Origin: Paludibacter sp.
GTDB taxonomy: Bacteria; Bacteroidota; Bacteroidia; Bacteroidales; Paludibacteraceae
Assembly (NCBI GenBank): GCA_019163375.1
Contig: JAFLKK010000003.1
Span: 124,001 to 188,000 of the forward strand
Direction of reading: 5' to 3'
Length of the DNA stretch: 64,000 nucleotides
A program made the position numbers and the translations under genes. Below, piece after piece: positions 18,421-26,679 of this stretch (positions within the stretch are counted from its first letter, which is position 1; the number at the start of each line of letters is the position of its first letter). The notes below the pieces were generated by a model. The model saw only the letters and a program-made list of their open reading frames with translations, was not told the origin of the DNA and did no database searches.

Positions 18421-19398
18421 TTAAAATTTGACAGTACGTTCAATTTCATAGAAAATCCGATCAGGACTTATCATATACATCGATTCACCTTTGGCCAATG
18501 GCACTATGGTATCGAAGCCCATTACGCGCTTTGGTGGAGCTTCCAGATAGAGGAATGCTTCTTCGTTGGCAATGGCCATCAGTTCGCCACCCACACTGAA
18601 CGACTCGGGCGCTTCTGCTACAATCACTACTCTTCCTGTCTTTTTAATGGATGTGGCTATCGTTTCTTTGTCAATGGGATATATGGTTCGCAAATCAATC
18701 AACTCAACCGAAATACCTGCCTCTTTAGCCATTACCATTGCCTTTTGGCATTCGCGAATCATGGCGCCAAATGCCACCACGGTTACGTCGGTGCCTTCGG
18801 TAAGTACTTTTGCTTTGCCTAGCGGAATAGAAAATTTGTCGTCAGACACTTCTTGTTTTATGGCTCTGTAAATTCGTTTTGGTTCCATGAAGATAACGGG
18901 ATCATCGCTTTCAATGGCTGCTATCATTAAACCTTTAGCATCATGTGGGGTAGAGGGTACTACCACTTTTAATCCCGGAATATGCGAGTACAATGCTTCC
19001 GGACTTTCGGAGTGATGCTCCAAAGCATTTATACCGCCTCCGTACGGAAAACGAATCACCATGGGGGCTTTGTACATGCTTCGCGAACGGTTATGCATAC
19101 GCGATACATTGGAGATAACCTGATTAAATGCAGGATATGAAAACCCATCAAACTGTAGCTCAACGACCGGTCGTAAACCCGATAAAGCCATTCCAAGTCC
19201 TGTTCCTACGATGGCCGATTCGGCAATAGGTGTGTCAAAAACTCTTTCAACACCGTGTTTCTTTTGCAGTCCTTCCGTTACTCTGAAAACACCACCTTCC
19301 ACTCCGGCATCTTCTCCGAAAACGACTACCGATTTATCTTCTTCAAGCTTAATGTCTAATGCATTATTTATGGCTTGTACTATTGTCATTACACTCAT
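18421..19398 (-). CDS. 2-oxoacid dehydrogenase E1 component, beta subunit
   Basis: About 325 residues, the transketolase-like beta chain of a thiamine-diphosphate E1. Recognisable blocks are VVFGEDAGVEGGVFRVTEGL, PIAESAIVGTGLGMALSGLRPVVE (read as two halves), the FPYGGG region and the late EAPESFSVGGEL. The start at 19398 is chosen because its ATG overlaps the TGA of the alpha gene (ATGA); a start six codons upstream is possible. Coupling ensures equal amounts of the alpha and beta chains that form the heterotetramer. Confidence 0.92.
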   Translation of the reverse strand: MSVMTIVQAINNALDIKLEEDKSVVVFGEDAGVEGGVFRVTEGLQKKHGVERVFDTPIAESAIVGTGLGMALSGLRPVVELQFDGFSYPAFNQVISNVSRMHNRSRSMYKAPMVIRFPYGGGINALEHHSESPEALYSHIPGLKVVVPSTPHDAKGLMIAAIESDDPVIFMEPKRIYRAIKQEVSDDKFSIPLGKAKVLTEGTDVTVVAFGAMIRECQKAMVMAKEAGISVELIDLRTIYPIDKETIATSIKKTGRVVIVAEAPESFSVGGELMAIANEEAFLYLEAPPKRVMGFDTIVPLAKGESMYMISPDRIFYEIERTVKF

Positions 19399-20537
19399 TT
19401 TCTGCTTTCCTTCCATGTTAGAAATTGTTCATAATCCGATTTTTGTCTTTTCAAATCTTCGGGCATATCCACATACATATGTTGAAAAACATCATCCAAT
19501 TTATAAGCAGCCTCATTTTCGGCTTCTTCAAATTGTTTATCAACTTCCAGTTTGTATTTTTCAATTAGTTCTTCTTCGTTCTCTTTCCAAATGCCTTTTT
19601 CATCCATGTATTTTTTCAATCGGATGATCGGATCTGTTTTATCCCATTCTAGTTCTTCTTCTTTTGTGCGATATTTTGTTGGATCGTCGGAAGTGGTGTG
19701 CGCACCTTTTCTATACGTTAATGCTTCTATTAATACCGCACCATTTCCGGCTTTGGCATATTCGGCAGCTGCTTTGTAGATGGCATACATAGCAAAAAAA
19801 TCATTGCCGTCTACTTTTATACCGGGCAAGCCGAAAGCGTAGGATTTTATGGCCAAATTGACCGAATTGGTTTGATTGCGTACCGGTACTGAAATGGCAT
19901 ATTGATTATTCTGGATAGTATAGATGACAGGGACTTTCCATATCCCTGCAAAATTGAGTGCTTCGCTGAAATCGCCCTCCGAAGTACCTCCATCACCTAT
20001 GGAGGTGAAGACAAGCTCATCTTTTTTCTGATATTTTACGGAGTAACCAATACCTGTGGCATGCAAAAACTGTGAGCCGATAGAAATGCTTATGGGAAGT
20101 ACATGATTCGCTTTTTTGTAATTACTTCCTTCCTCATTTCCCATGTAATAAAGGAATATCTCTTTCATAGTTACACCTTTCAGAAGCATAATTCCTACTT
20201 CGCGAAAAGCGGGTGCCAACCAATCCTGGTCTCTCATATTCATTCCCGATGCGGCATGAATAGCTTCGTGTCCCATGCAGGGCGGAAAAGTGTACATTCT
20301 CCCCTGACGCTGATACGAAACCGCCATTTGATCGGCTGTTCGAAAATAGAGCATGTGTTTATAGGCTTGGATGATCGTTTCATCATCCAGATCAGGCATT
20401 AATTCCTTGTTTATAACCTTGCCATCATTATCGATGATTCTGAGTATCTTATCTTCGGCAGGATCGAAGTCTTTAAATAGATTTGTTTGTTTCTTTGTGT
20501 CGGTTTTGTCAACCGATTTTTTAGTTGTAGTCAACAT
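19395..20537 (-). CDS. 2-oxoacid dehydrogenase E1 component, alpha subunit
   Basis: A 380-residue thiamine-diphosphate-binding chain. The ThDP/Mg motif starts GDGGTSEGDFSEALNFA (181-197) and ends with NN at 210-211, and the phosphorylation-loop-like region YRKGAHTTSDDPTKYR follows. The QRQGRMYTFPPCMGHEA segment recalls Gram-positive PdhA-type chains. It is the first gene of the E1-E2-E3 run. It decarboxylates a 2-oxoacid (pyruvate or branched-chain; undecided) and acylates E2. The N-terminal 30 residues are Lys/Thr-rich and probably disordered. A stretch of about 180 bp upstream contains no clear promoter. Confidence 0.93.
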   Translation of the reverse strand: MLTTTKKSVDKTDTKKQTNLFKDFDPAEDKILRIIDNDGKVINKELMPDLDDETIIQAYKHMLYFRTADQMAVSYQRQGRMYTFPPCMGHEAIHAASGMNMRDQDWLAPAFREVGIMLLKGVTMKEIFLYYMGNEEGSNYKKANHVLPISISIGSQFLHATGIGYSVKYQKKDELVFTSIGDGGTSEGDFSEALNFAGIWKVPVIYTIQNNQYAISVPVRNQTNSVNLAIKSYAFGLPGIKVDGNDFFAMYAIYKAAAEYAKAGNGAVLIEALTYRKGAHTTSDDPTKYRTKEEELEWDKTDPIIRLKKYMDEKGIWKENEEELIEKYKLEVDKQFEEAENEAAYKLDDVFQHMYVDMPEDLKRQKSDYEQFLTWKESRK

Positions 20538-20715
20538 GTTTCGAATTTTTATGACATTAGAATTTGTATGCTTACTAACAACCCATATTTGATAAGGTTC
20601 GCGAAAGGACTTTTTGTAAATGAATTTTAGCTAGTTATAACCAAACTTTGCGTTGGGAGATTAGCTATACAAATTTTAATTATGAGCATTTAGTTCCTTA
20701 ATATGTGATTGAGTA

Positions 20716-20755
20716 AAAAACGAACGGCCGAAACCTTTCGATTTCGACCGTTCAT
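20716..20755 (-). terminator. Terminator of the 21.0 kb gene
   Basis: Twelve-base arms GAACGGCCGAAA (20722-20733) and TTTCGACCGTTC (20742-20753), with one mismatch, form a stem that on the minus strand is followed by TTTTTT. The remaining sequence between 20538 and 21008 is AT-rich and shows no gene. Confidence 0.7.
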
Positions 20756-21008
20756 GATATTTATTTTTTCAGCTAAGCAAATGCTTTTTTATTATACTCA
20801 GATTTGTATCTACTTTTATCTAGTGGCTAGCTTAAAATGAGAAAAATGGCAGAGATTTATAGTAAAATGTTCTGAAACCTTTTATTGTAGGCAGTTTCCA
20901 CAGATTTTATTCCGTTTATATTGATAATCTCAATTAAATTTTATTACTTTTACTATCTGGTCGTCTTTAAATGCTAAATTTAGTTAGAGTAATTATTGCA
21001 TTTGGCAG

Positions 21009-21383
21009 TTAATTATGTTTGAGCCACTCTAGAGCTCTTTTATCTTCTTCAAACACTTTTAATTTGATGCCTTTGTTGTAACATGTGTTCTCGAAAAAAT
21101 TGAATGCCGAATGGTTTGTTTTGTTGATTAAAAGTGCAGTTGGTATATGTCGTAATTTGATATTTACATTGTCGTAATGGTCTGGAAACCAGAAATACGC
21201 CGCGCCACTTGAAATTTGGATGCATGTGAGCCGGGTATAGTCAAATAATAGTTTGTAACCTGTTTCGTATGCTTTGACTCTAACTATTATACCCATTAAA
21301 GCGGTTTCGTGAGTTGTTAGAACTCCTAAAACTGTAACTTTTATAATTTTGCATTCATCAATAATCTCGTAGGTATATTCCAT
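21009..21383 (-). CDS. Small STAS/SpoIIAA-like protein (tentative)
   Basis: A 124-residue soluble protein without signal peptide. Alternating strands and helices (YTYEIIDECKIIKVTVLGVL at the start, KLLFDYTRL in the middle) and an end of the form EEDKRALEWL resemble the STAS/SpoIIAA-like single-domain proteins common in Bacteroidota. The resemblance is structural in feel and not backed by a firm motif. It is monocistronic with its own terminator. No function can be given. Confidence 0.5.
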   Translation of the reverse strand: MEYTYEIIDECKIIKVTVLGVLTTHETALMGIIVRVKAYETGYKLLFDYTRLTCIQISSGAAYFWFPDHYDNVNIKLRHIPTALLINKTNHSAFNFFENTCYNKGIKLKVFEEDKRALEWLKHN

Positions 21384-21677
21384 AGATTTTGTAGCGATTA
21401 TAATTTAATTAAATTATTGTCCAGATTGAACTTTACTATCTGTAAATGTTTGCTTTTTAGTATTATTGAAGATATAGTTGAGGTAATACTAATATGACTA
21501 TTTAAAATTTTAAAAACCAATGTGTTGATGCTGTATCTTAGATGCTTATGATATGTTGTAAATAACGTTAGATTTCTTTTAGTGTATTATTCAGACTTCA
21601 AAGATAATACATATACATGTATATGCAAGGTGTTTTATTAATTATTTTTACTTTGTGTATATTAAATCTATTTAGGT

Positions 21678-21905
21678 GTGGAAAAGAAAATTGAACAATT
21701 TGTTATTGATAGAGTGAGAGACATACGACAGGAAAAGGGCATCTCTCAAGCTGAGTTGGCAGGCAGGATTGATGTCTCCAGAGGTTTTATTGGAGCTGTT
21801 GAGAATCCACGTCAGCGTGCTAAATACAATCTTATTGTTTTAAATGAGATTGCAAAGGTATTTGATTGTTCCATTCGAGATTTTTTTCCGGAAAAATACC
21901 TTTAA
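21678..21905 (+). CDS. Small XRE-family helix-turn-helix regulator
   Basis: A 75-residue Cro/C1-type DNA-binding protein: IRQEKGISQAELAGRIDVSR is the helix-turn-helix, followed by GFIGAVENPRQRAKYN and an ending (DCSIRDFFPEKYL) typical of this class. The start is a GTG at 21678; no ATG fits. It probably binds as a dimer. The adjacent genes on either side are on the other strand, so its target is not evident. A very long perfect inverted repeat lies just downstream (21941-21986). Confidence 0.82.
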   Translation: MEKKIEQFVIDRVRDIRQEKGISQAELAGRIDVSRGFIGAVENPRQRAKYNLIVLNEIAKVFDCSIRDFFPEKYL

Positions 21906-21940
21906 TCAAAAATAGATAATATTAAAAAAGGGTGTCGTAT

Positions 21941-21986
21941 ATATAAATAGCGGTAGAAATCATGTGATTTCTACCGCTATTTATAT
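21941..21986. repeat. Perfect 22-bp inverted repeat
   Basis: Arms of 22 bp (21941-21962 and 21965-21986) are exact complements around a 2-base centre; the core is AGCGGTAGAAATCA. It lies between the convergent ends of the regulator gene and the 22.0 kb lipoprotein gene, so it may end both transcripts, but there is no adjacent T-run on either side. It could also bind a protein. Confidence 0.8.
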
Positions 21987-22027
21987 TAAGAGTGTGAGTT
22001 GATTTTAAAGTTAGATGTAATCACAAA

Positions 22028-23026
22028 TCACTTATTCTTCATCATAAACACATATTTATTATCCGTATCTGTTCCGTTTGGAATGTGTTTTTGGGGTCTG
22101 TAGATGATTATTTTGTTGTTGATGTCTATTCCTTTAAATAAATCCCCAATTTTTTCGTGCATGGCGTTGCATTCTTTGGCTAATTCGGGAACATTTTTCA
22201 AATCGATAGTGGTGGTATAGAGAACTAATGGCAAACATCCTTCGGGCATTATCTGAGAATACACTCTGTAAATTACGGGTTTTGTTTCCACATAGTTCAC
22301 CGTATGCGGGAAATTATATTTGCTGTAGGTTTCTTTTGTTAGTTTTTGTTCGAACGAATGAATCTCTTTTTCTTTTGTGTATTCCCACATATGATTTACA
22401 GGGTTTAATATCTGAGTGGCCAATACAATGTGGCACATTGCATCCATGAGGTGACCCTTTTTGTATTCCGATTTTGCCTGCAAATACCAATCAACGGCAT
22501 CCTTATGCATGAATTTCAAAGCTCCTGCCTGCAAATTGGTGAGTTTCCATTCATTATTTTGTTTTCCATAAAAAAATGTGAAACTCTTTTGGTATAAGCT
22601 ATCCTGGAAATAAGCTACCACCACATACATTTCCTTGTCGCGGGAGTCATATCGGATTTGATAATCATGTATATTTCCCTTTCCTGAACTTACGGTTGCA
22701 ACCCCCTTTTTTGCTGCGTTTTTCTGATAATACTCGTTAAGGATTCTGAAGTCGGATTTCTTAATTGTTCCTTTAACTAGTTGCACTAACCGTTTTATTT
22801 CTCCTTTTCTATCCCTTAGTCTATCGCTACAAATGGGCAAAATGGGTTGAATTTTGTTATCTACAAGTCCGTCCACAATCCGTTTATTGAGAGTGTGTAT
22901 CTCATTTTTAATCCTTGGGTCTATTTGATTGTCCTTTTTGGTTTCGCTCATCGAACATGCTGATAATAATAAAGCAAGAAGCGATATAGATAAAAAATTA
23001 AGTTTCATTCTTCGTGTAAGTTTCAA
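22028..23026 (-). CDS. Lipoprotein of unknown function
   Basis: A 332-residue protein with a lipoprotein signal: a basic start, then LSISLLALLLSAC with the lipobox cysteine about residue 24. The mature part is hydrophilic, with no domain I can name. One region (YFQDSLYQKSFTFFYGKQNNEWKL, read in two parts) looks like an alpha+beta, NTF2/DUF3887-like fold, and the middle may hold helical repeats. An alternative start is Met7. It is probably anchored at the outer membrane facing the periplasm. It is divergent from the TonB receptor at 23.3 kb and could share its regulatory region. Confidence 0.7.
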   Translation of the reverse strand: MKLTRRMKLNFLSISLLALLLSACSMSETKKDNQIDPRIKNEIHTLNKRIVDGLVDNKIQPILPICSDRLRDRKGEIKRLVQLVKGTIKKSDFRILNEYYQKNAAKKGVATVSSGKGNIHDYQIRYDSRDKEMYVVVAYFQDSLYQKSFTFFYGKQNNEWKLTNLQAGALKFMHKDAVDWYLQAKSEYKKGHLMDAMCHIVLATQILNPVNHMWEYTKEKEIHSFEQKLTKETYSKYNFPHTVNYVETKPVIYRVYSQIMPEGCLPLVLYTTTIDLKNVPELAKECNAMHEKIGDLFKGIDINNKIIIYRPQKHIPNGTDTDNKYVFMMKNK

Positions 23027-23238
23027 AAAAATGTTTCAGGGTACTATTTTATTCTGATTGCAAAGTTATGAAAAAAGATGCTTTTAGGTTCGACCCATTA
23101 AGATTTCTTATCGATATTAGGTCAACCTTCAACATAATTTCAGTGTAATAATAAGTAGTAAACAACTATTTTTATCACGTTCGTCCCCCTTTTTCGTCGA
23201 TTCAACGGATTTAATAGATGAGCGCGTACGGAATACAC

Positions 23239-23246
23239 TACTTTTG
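23239..23246 (+). promoter_or_regulatory. Candidate -7 element for the 23.3 kb TonB receptor
   Basis: TACTTTTG fits TAnnTTTG and lies 78 bp before the receptor ATG. A convincing TTTG at the right distance upstream is missing, so the call rests on the -7 box and position only. Confidence 0.4.
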
Positions 23247-23323
23247 TACTGTTATTTATTTCCATATATAAATTGAACCAGGTAGAGAACATTTCTCACA
23301 ACATAAACTATAAACAATAAATT

Positions 23324-25666
23324 ATGAATTTACGAAAAGTGATTTTATCTTTTGTTTTTCTGTCATTTCTCAGTTCTGTTTTTGCCGTTATGCCGGTGGA
23401 CAGGATTAGTTTGAGCGGTAACATAAAAGATGAAATAAATGGAGAGGCACTCATTGGTGTCACGGTTTTTATCAAAGAACTGAAAAGAGGCGCTGTAACG
23501 AATAGTTATGGATTTTACTCTATCACTGTGCCAAAGGGAGATTATACGGTTGAAGTAACGTACGTTGGTTATGAACCAATATCGAAGAAAATAGCCTTGA
23601 ATCAGCCCATTAAACAAGATTTTGAAATTAAAACGGCTGCAAATGAAATTGATGAACTAGTGGTGACATCCAAACGTAGGGATGAAAATGTTACCCTCAA
23701 CCGCATGAGTGCGCAGCAGGTTTCTATTGCTACTATTCGGAAAATGCCCGCGTTGATGGGCGAAGTGGATTTGCTGAAAGCGGTGCAATTGCTTCCGGGC
23801 GTGGTGTCGGCCGGTGAAGGAACATCCAGCTTTAGTGTACGGGGTGGGGGAATTGACCAAAACCTGATTGTGCTGGACGAGGCTACCATTTATAATGCTT
23901 CGCACATGATGGGTTTCTTTTCGGTTTTCAATAACGATGCTATCAAAAATATGACGCTTTACAAAGGCGATATTCCTGCTACTTACGACGGACGCTTGTC
24001 GTCGCTACTGGATATTCAGATGAAGGATGGTAATTCAAAGAAATTCTCGGGTAGTGGTGGCATTGGGCTCATTTCAAGTCGATTGACGCTTGAAGGACCT
24101 ATTGGTTCGGATAAAACTTCGTTTGTTGTGTCGGCTCGTCGAACCTATGCCGACTTATTCCTCAAGCTATCGTCCGATAAGGAAATCAACAAAAATCAAC
24201 TTTATTTTTACGATTTCAATGCCAAAATAAACCATCGTATCGACGAGAACAACCGTATTTTTCTGTCGGGCTATTTCGGACAGGACAAGTTTAAGAATGC
24301 CGATGCCGGTTTTAATTTTGGAAATGCTACGCTTACTGGTCGTTGGAATCACCTATTTTCACAAAGTTTGTTTAGTAACTTCTCTACTACTTACAGCCGA
24401 TACAACTACGGCTTGGGATCGAGCATGGGCAACGAGAGTAATTTTGACTGGAAATACAATATGCAGGATGTGAGTTTTAAGGCTGACTTTACTTATTTTA
24501 TGACACCCGAGAACACTTTGAAGTTTGGTTACAATGCTATTTTGCATAACCTGAAACCGGGTACCATAACCTCTACCGGAGGTGCCACCAGTTACGATAC
24601 CTATATATTGCCATCTATCAATGCTTTTGAACATGCACTTTATATCTCCGATGAGTATCAGGCCACGAAACGTCTGTCCGTAAAAGCAGGTCTGCGGCTT
24701 ACCGCCTTTTCGAGTATAGGTACGGGTACGGTGTATAATTACGATAATAATTACAATTCAATTGATTCTACCGTTTATAAATCGGGTGAAGTGATTAAAA
24801 CCTTTTACCGTCTTTCACCAAGGGTCGGAGTGAGCTATTTGCTGGACGAAAAATCGTCGGTAAAAGCCAATTATGCACGTACCAATCAGTTTTTGCAGAT
24901 GGCTTCTAACTCTACAGCAGGCACGCCGCTCGACTTATGGTTTACGGCCGGTAAGAACATTCAACCGCAAACCTGCGATCAATTTGCCGTGGGTTATTTC
25001 CGCAATTTTATGAACAACCGCCTGGAAGCGTCGGTGGAGCTGTTTTATAAAGACATGAAAAATACCATCGATTTTCGCGATCATGCGCAACTATTGTTGA
25101 ACCGCAAGTTGGACGGCGAACTTCGGTTTGGTGATTCACAGGCTTATGGAGCAGAGTTTCAGATACAGAAGAACATGGGGAAACTCACAGGTTGGGTTAG
25201 TTATACCTATTCGCGTACAGAACGAACCATTCAGGGTGTAAACAATAACGAAACTTATCTGGCGCCATACGATCGTCCACATACGGTTTATATCGTTGCT
25301 AATTATGATCTGAACGAGCATATATCTTTCGGGGCTAACTTTATATATGCCACCGGACAACCGGTGACCTACCCGATAGCTCGTATGGAGGTTGGCAACG
25401 TCATTCTGCCCGTTTATTCCAAACGCAACGAGTACCGCATGCCCGATTATCACCGTATGGATGTGTCGCTTACCTGGAAACCAAAGCACAATCCTAAAAA
25501 AGCATGGACCGGAGAATGGAATTTCTCGGTGTACAATGTGTACGGACATAAAAATGCATGGGCTATCAATTTTGTAGACGATGCCGATACGGCTTACAAA
25601 ACCAAGGCTCAGATGACGTATCTGTTTACTTTTGTTCCTTCAATTACCTATAACTTTAAATTCTAA
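23324..25666 (+). CDS. TonB-dependent receptor with carboxypeptidase-like domain, paired with DUF4249
   Basis: A 780-residue outer-membrane receptor: signal peptide (1-21), then a CarboxypepD_reg-like beta-sandwich (about 28-110, ISLSGNIKDEINGEALIGVT to YVGYEPISKKI). The plug domain (about 115-240) carries LLPGVVSAGEGTSSFSVRGG and VLDEATIYNASHMMGFFSVF. The barrel ends YNFKF. Together with the lipoprotein 5 bp downstream it forms the TonB/DUF4249 pair widespread in Bacteroidota, whose ligand is not established. The plug motif SVRGGGIDQNL matches the receptor at 54.5 kb, so the two pairs are paralogues. Confidence 0.92.
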   Translation: MNLRKVILSFVFLSFLSSVFAVMPVDRISLSGNIKDEINGEALIGVTVFIKELKRGAVTNSYGFYSITVPKGDYTVEVTYVGYEPISKKIALNQPIKQDFEIKTAANEIDELVVTSKRRDENVTLNRMSAQQVSIATIRKMPALMGEVDLLKAVQLLPGVVSAGEGTSSFSVRGGGIDQNLIVLDEATIYNASHMMGFFSVFNNDAIKNMTLYKGDIPATYDGRLSSLLDIQMKDGNSKKFSGSGGIGLISSRLTLEGPIGSDKTSFVVSARRTYADLFLKLSSDKEINKNQLYFYDFNAKINHRIDENNRIFLSGYFGQDKFKNADAGFNFGNATLTGRWNHLFSQSLFSNFSTTYSRYNYGLGSSMGNESNFDWKYNMQDVSFKADFTYFMTPENTLKFGYNAILHNLKPGTITSTGGATSYDTYILPSINAFEHALYISDEYQATKRLSVKAGLRLTAFSSIGTGTVYNYDNNYNSIDSTVYKSGEVIKTFYRLSPRVGVSYLLDEKSSVKANYARTNQFLQMASNSTAGTPLDLWFTAGKNIQPQTCDQFAVGYFRNFMNNRLEASVELFYKDMKNTIDFRDHAQLLLNRKLDGELRFGDSQAYGAEFQIQKNMGKLTGWVSYTYSRTERTIQGVNNNETYLAPYDRPHTVYIVANYDLNEHISFGANFIYATGQPVTYPIARMEVGNVILPVYSKRNEYRMPDYHRMDVSLTWKPKHNPKKAWTGEWNFSVYNVYGHKNAWAINFVDDADTAYKTKAQMTYLFTFVPSITYNFKF

Positions 25667-25671
25667 GCTGT

Positions 25672-26553
25672 ATGAAACTAAAATATATTATACTCGCTCT
25701 GCTATCGGCAACCTTGTTTACTGCCTGTACAACCGACCTAACACTCGACCTGAAAGGTACTACGCCTGAACTGGTAGTGGAAGGCACAATGACTACAGAC
25801 GCAATGGCGCACAGTGTTTCGTTGAAAAAAACGTCCAACTATTTTTCGAATGCTGCGGCTGATATAGTTTCGGGGGCTGTAGTAACGCTCAGCGATGGCC
25901 AGAATACGATCACGCTTGCCGAGGATGCCGTGAAGAAAGGTATTTACCTTACACCTGCTAATTATGCCGGAGTGGTGGGACGTACTTACACCCTCACTAT
26001 CGACAATGTGGATGTGAATGCTGATGGTGTAAAAGAGCGTTATACTGCATCATGTCCCATTAGTTCTTTGATTCAACTTGATAGTATCGACGTGGTTAAA
26101 TCACGTATTTTTCAAACCGATATGTGGGCCGTGAAAGCCTGGGTGCAAGATCCTCCGGCGGAAGTAAACTACTACCTTATCCGGAATTATAAAAATGATA
26201 AGTGCGTGGCCGATAGTATTCAGGAATGGCAGATTACCAACGACGAATTTTTTAATGGGAAATACATGATCAATGAAACATTCAGCTTTTTTTCGGATGA
26301 AAAACCGGATGAGAAATTAGTGAATGGTGACCGTGTAACCCTCGAATTGTGCAGTGTAACCAAAGATTATATGGAATATATACAACAAGCACAGGAAGAA
26401 TTTTGGGGCCGTAATCCATTGTTTGGCGGGCAACCCGCTAATATTCGCACCAACATCAAACAAGTAGTACCTGCCGATAGTAAAACCAGTCCGCGCGGCT
26501 ATTTTGCCGCCTATTCGGTGTCGTGGCGCAACACGGTGTATCAGGGAAAGTAG
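25672..26553 (+). CDS. DUF4249 family lipoprotein
   Basis: A 293-residue lipoprotein with signal and lipobox LLSATLFTAC (cysteine at about residue 19). The mature part begins with the family pattern PELVVEGTMTTD and continues as beta-rich domains (DIVSGAVVTLSDG). DUF4249 proteins are found next to TonB receptors of this kind and probably act as surface partners, as SusD does for SusC, though this has not been shown. It starts 5 bp after the receptor stop, so the genes are co-transcribed, and a strong terminator follows. Confidence 0.88.
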   Translation: MKLKYIILALLSATLFTACTTDLTLDLKGTTPELVVEGTMTTDAMAHSVSLKKTSNYFSNAAADIVSGAVVTLSDGQNTITLAEDAVKKGIYLTPANYAGVVGRTYTLTIDNVDVNADGVKERYTASCPISSLIQLDSIDVVKSRIFQTDMWAVKAWVQDPPAEVNYYLIRNYKNDKCVADSIQEWQITNDEFFNGKYMINETFSFFSDEKPDEKLVNGDRVTLELCSVTKDYMEYIQQAQEEFWGRNPLFGGQPANIRTNIKQVVPADSKTSPRGYFAAYSVSWRNTVYQGK

Positions 26554-26617
26554 AGAAAAACGATGATCAAACTCCTTATCTGAACGGCATTGAATGCTGA
26601 TTCGTTGCTAAATATAA

Positions 26618-26655
26618 AATCGGCTGAACATTGAATATGCTCAGCCGATTTTTTA
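26618..26655 (+). terminator. Terminator after the TonB/DUF4249 pair
   Basis: Arms AATCGGCTGA (26618-26627) and TCAGCCGATT (26641-26650) are perfect and are followed by a T-run. The stem core resembles the terminator family found at 30-37 kb, shifted in phase. Confidence 0.85.
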
Positions 26656-26679
26656 AGTAAGTTGATTTTGTTGCGTCAA

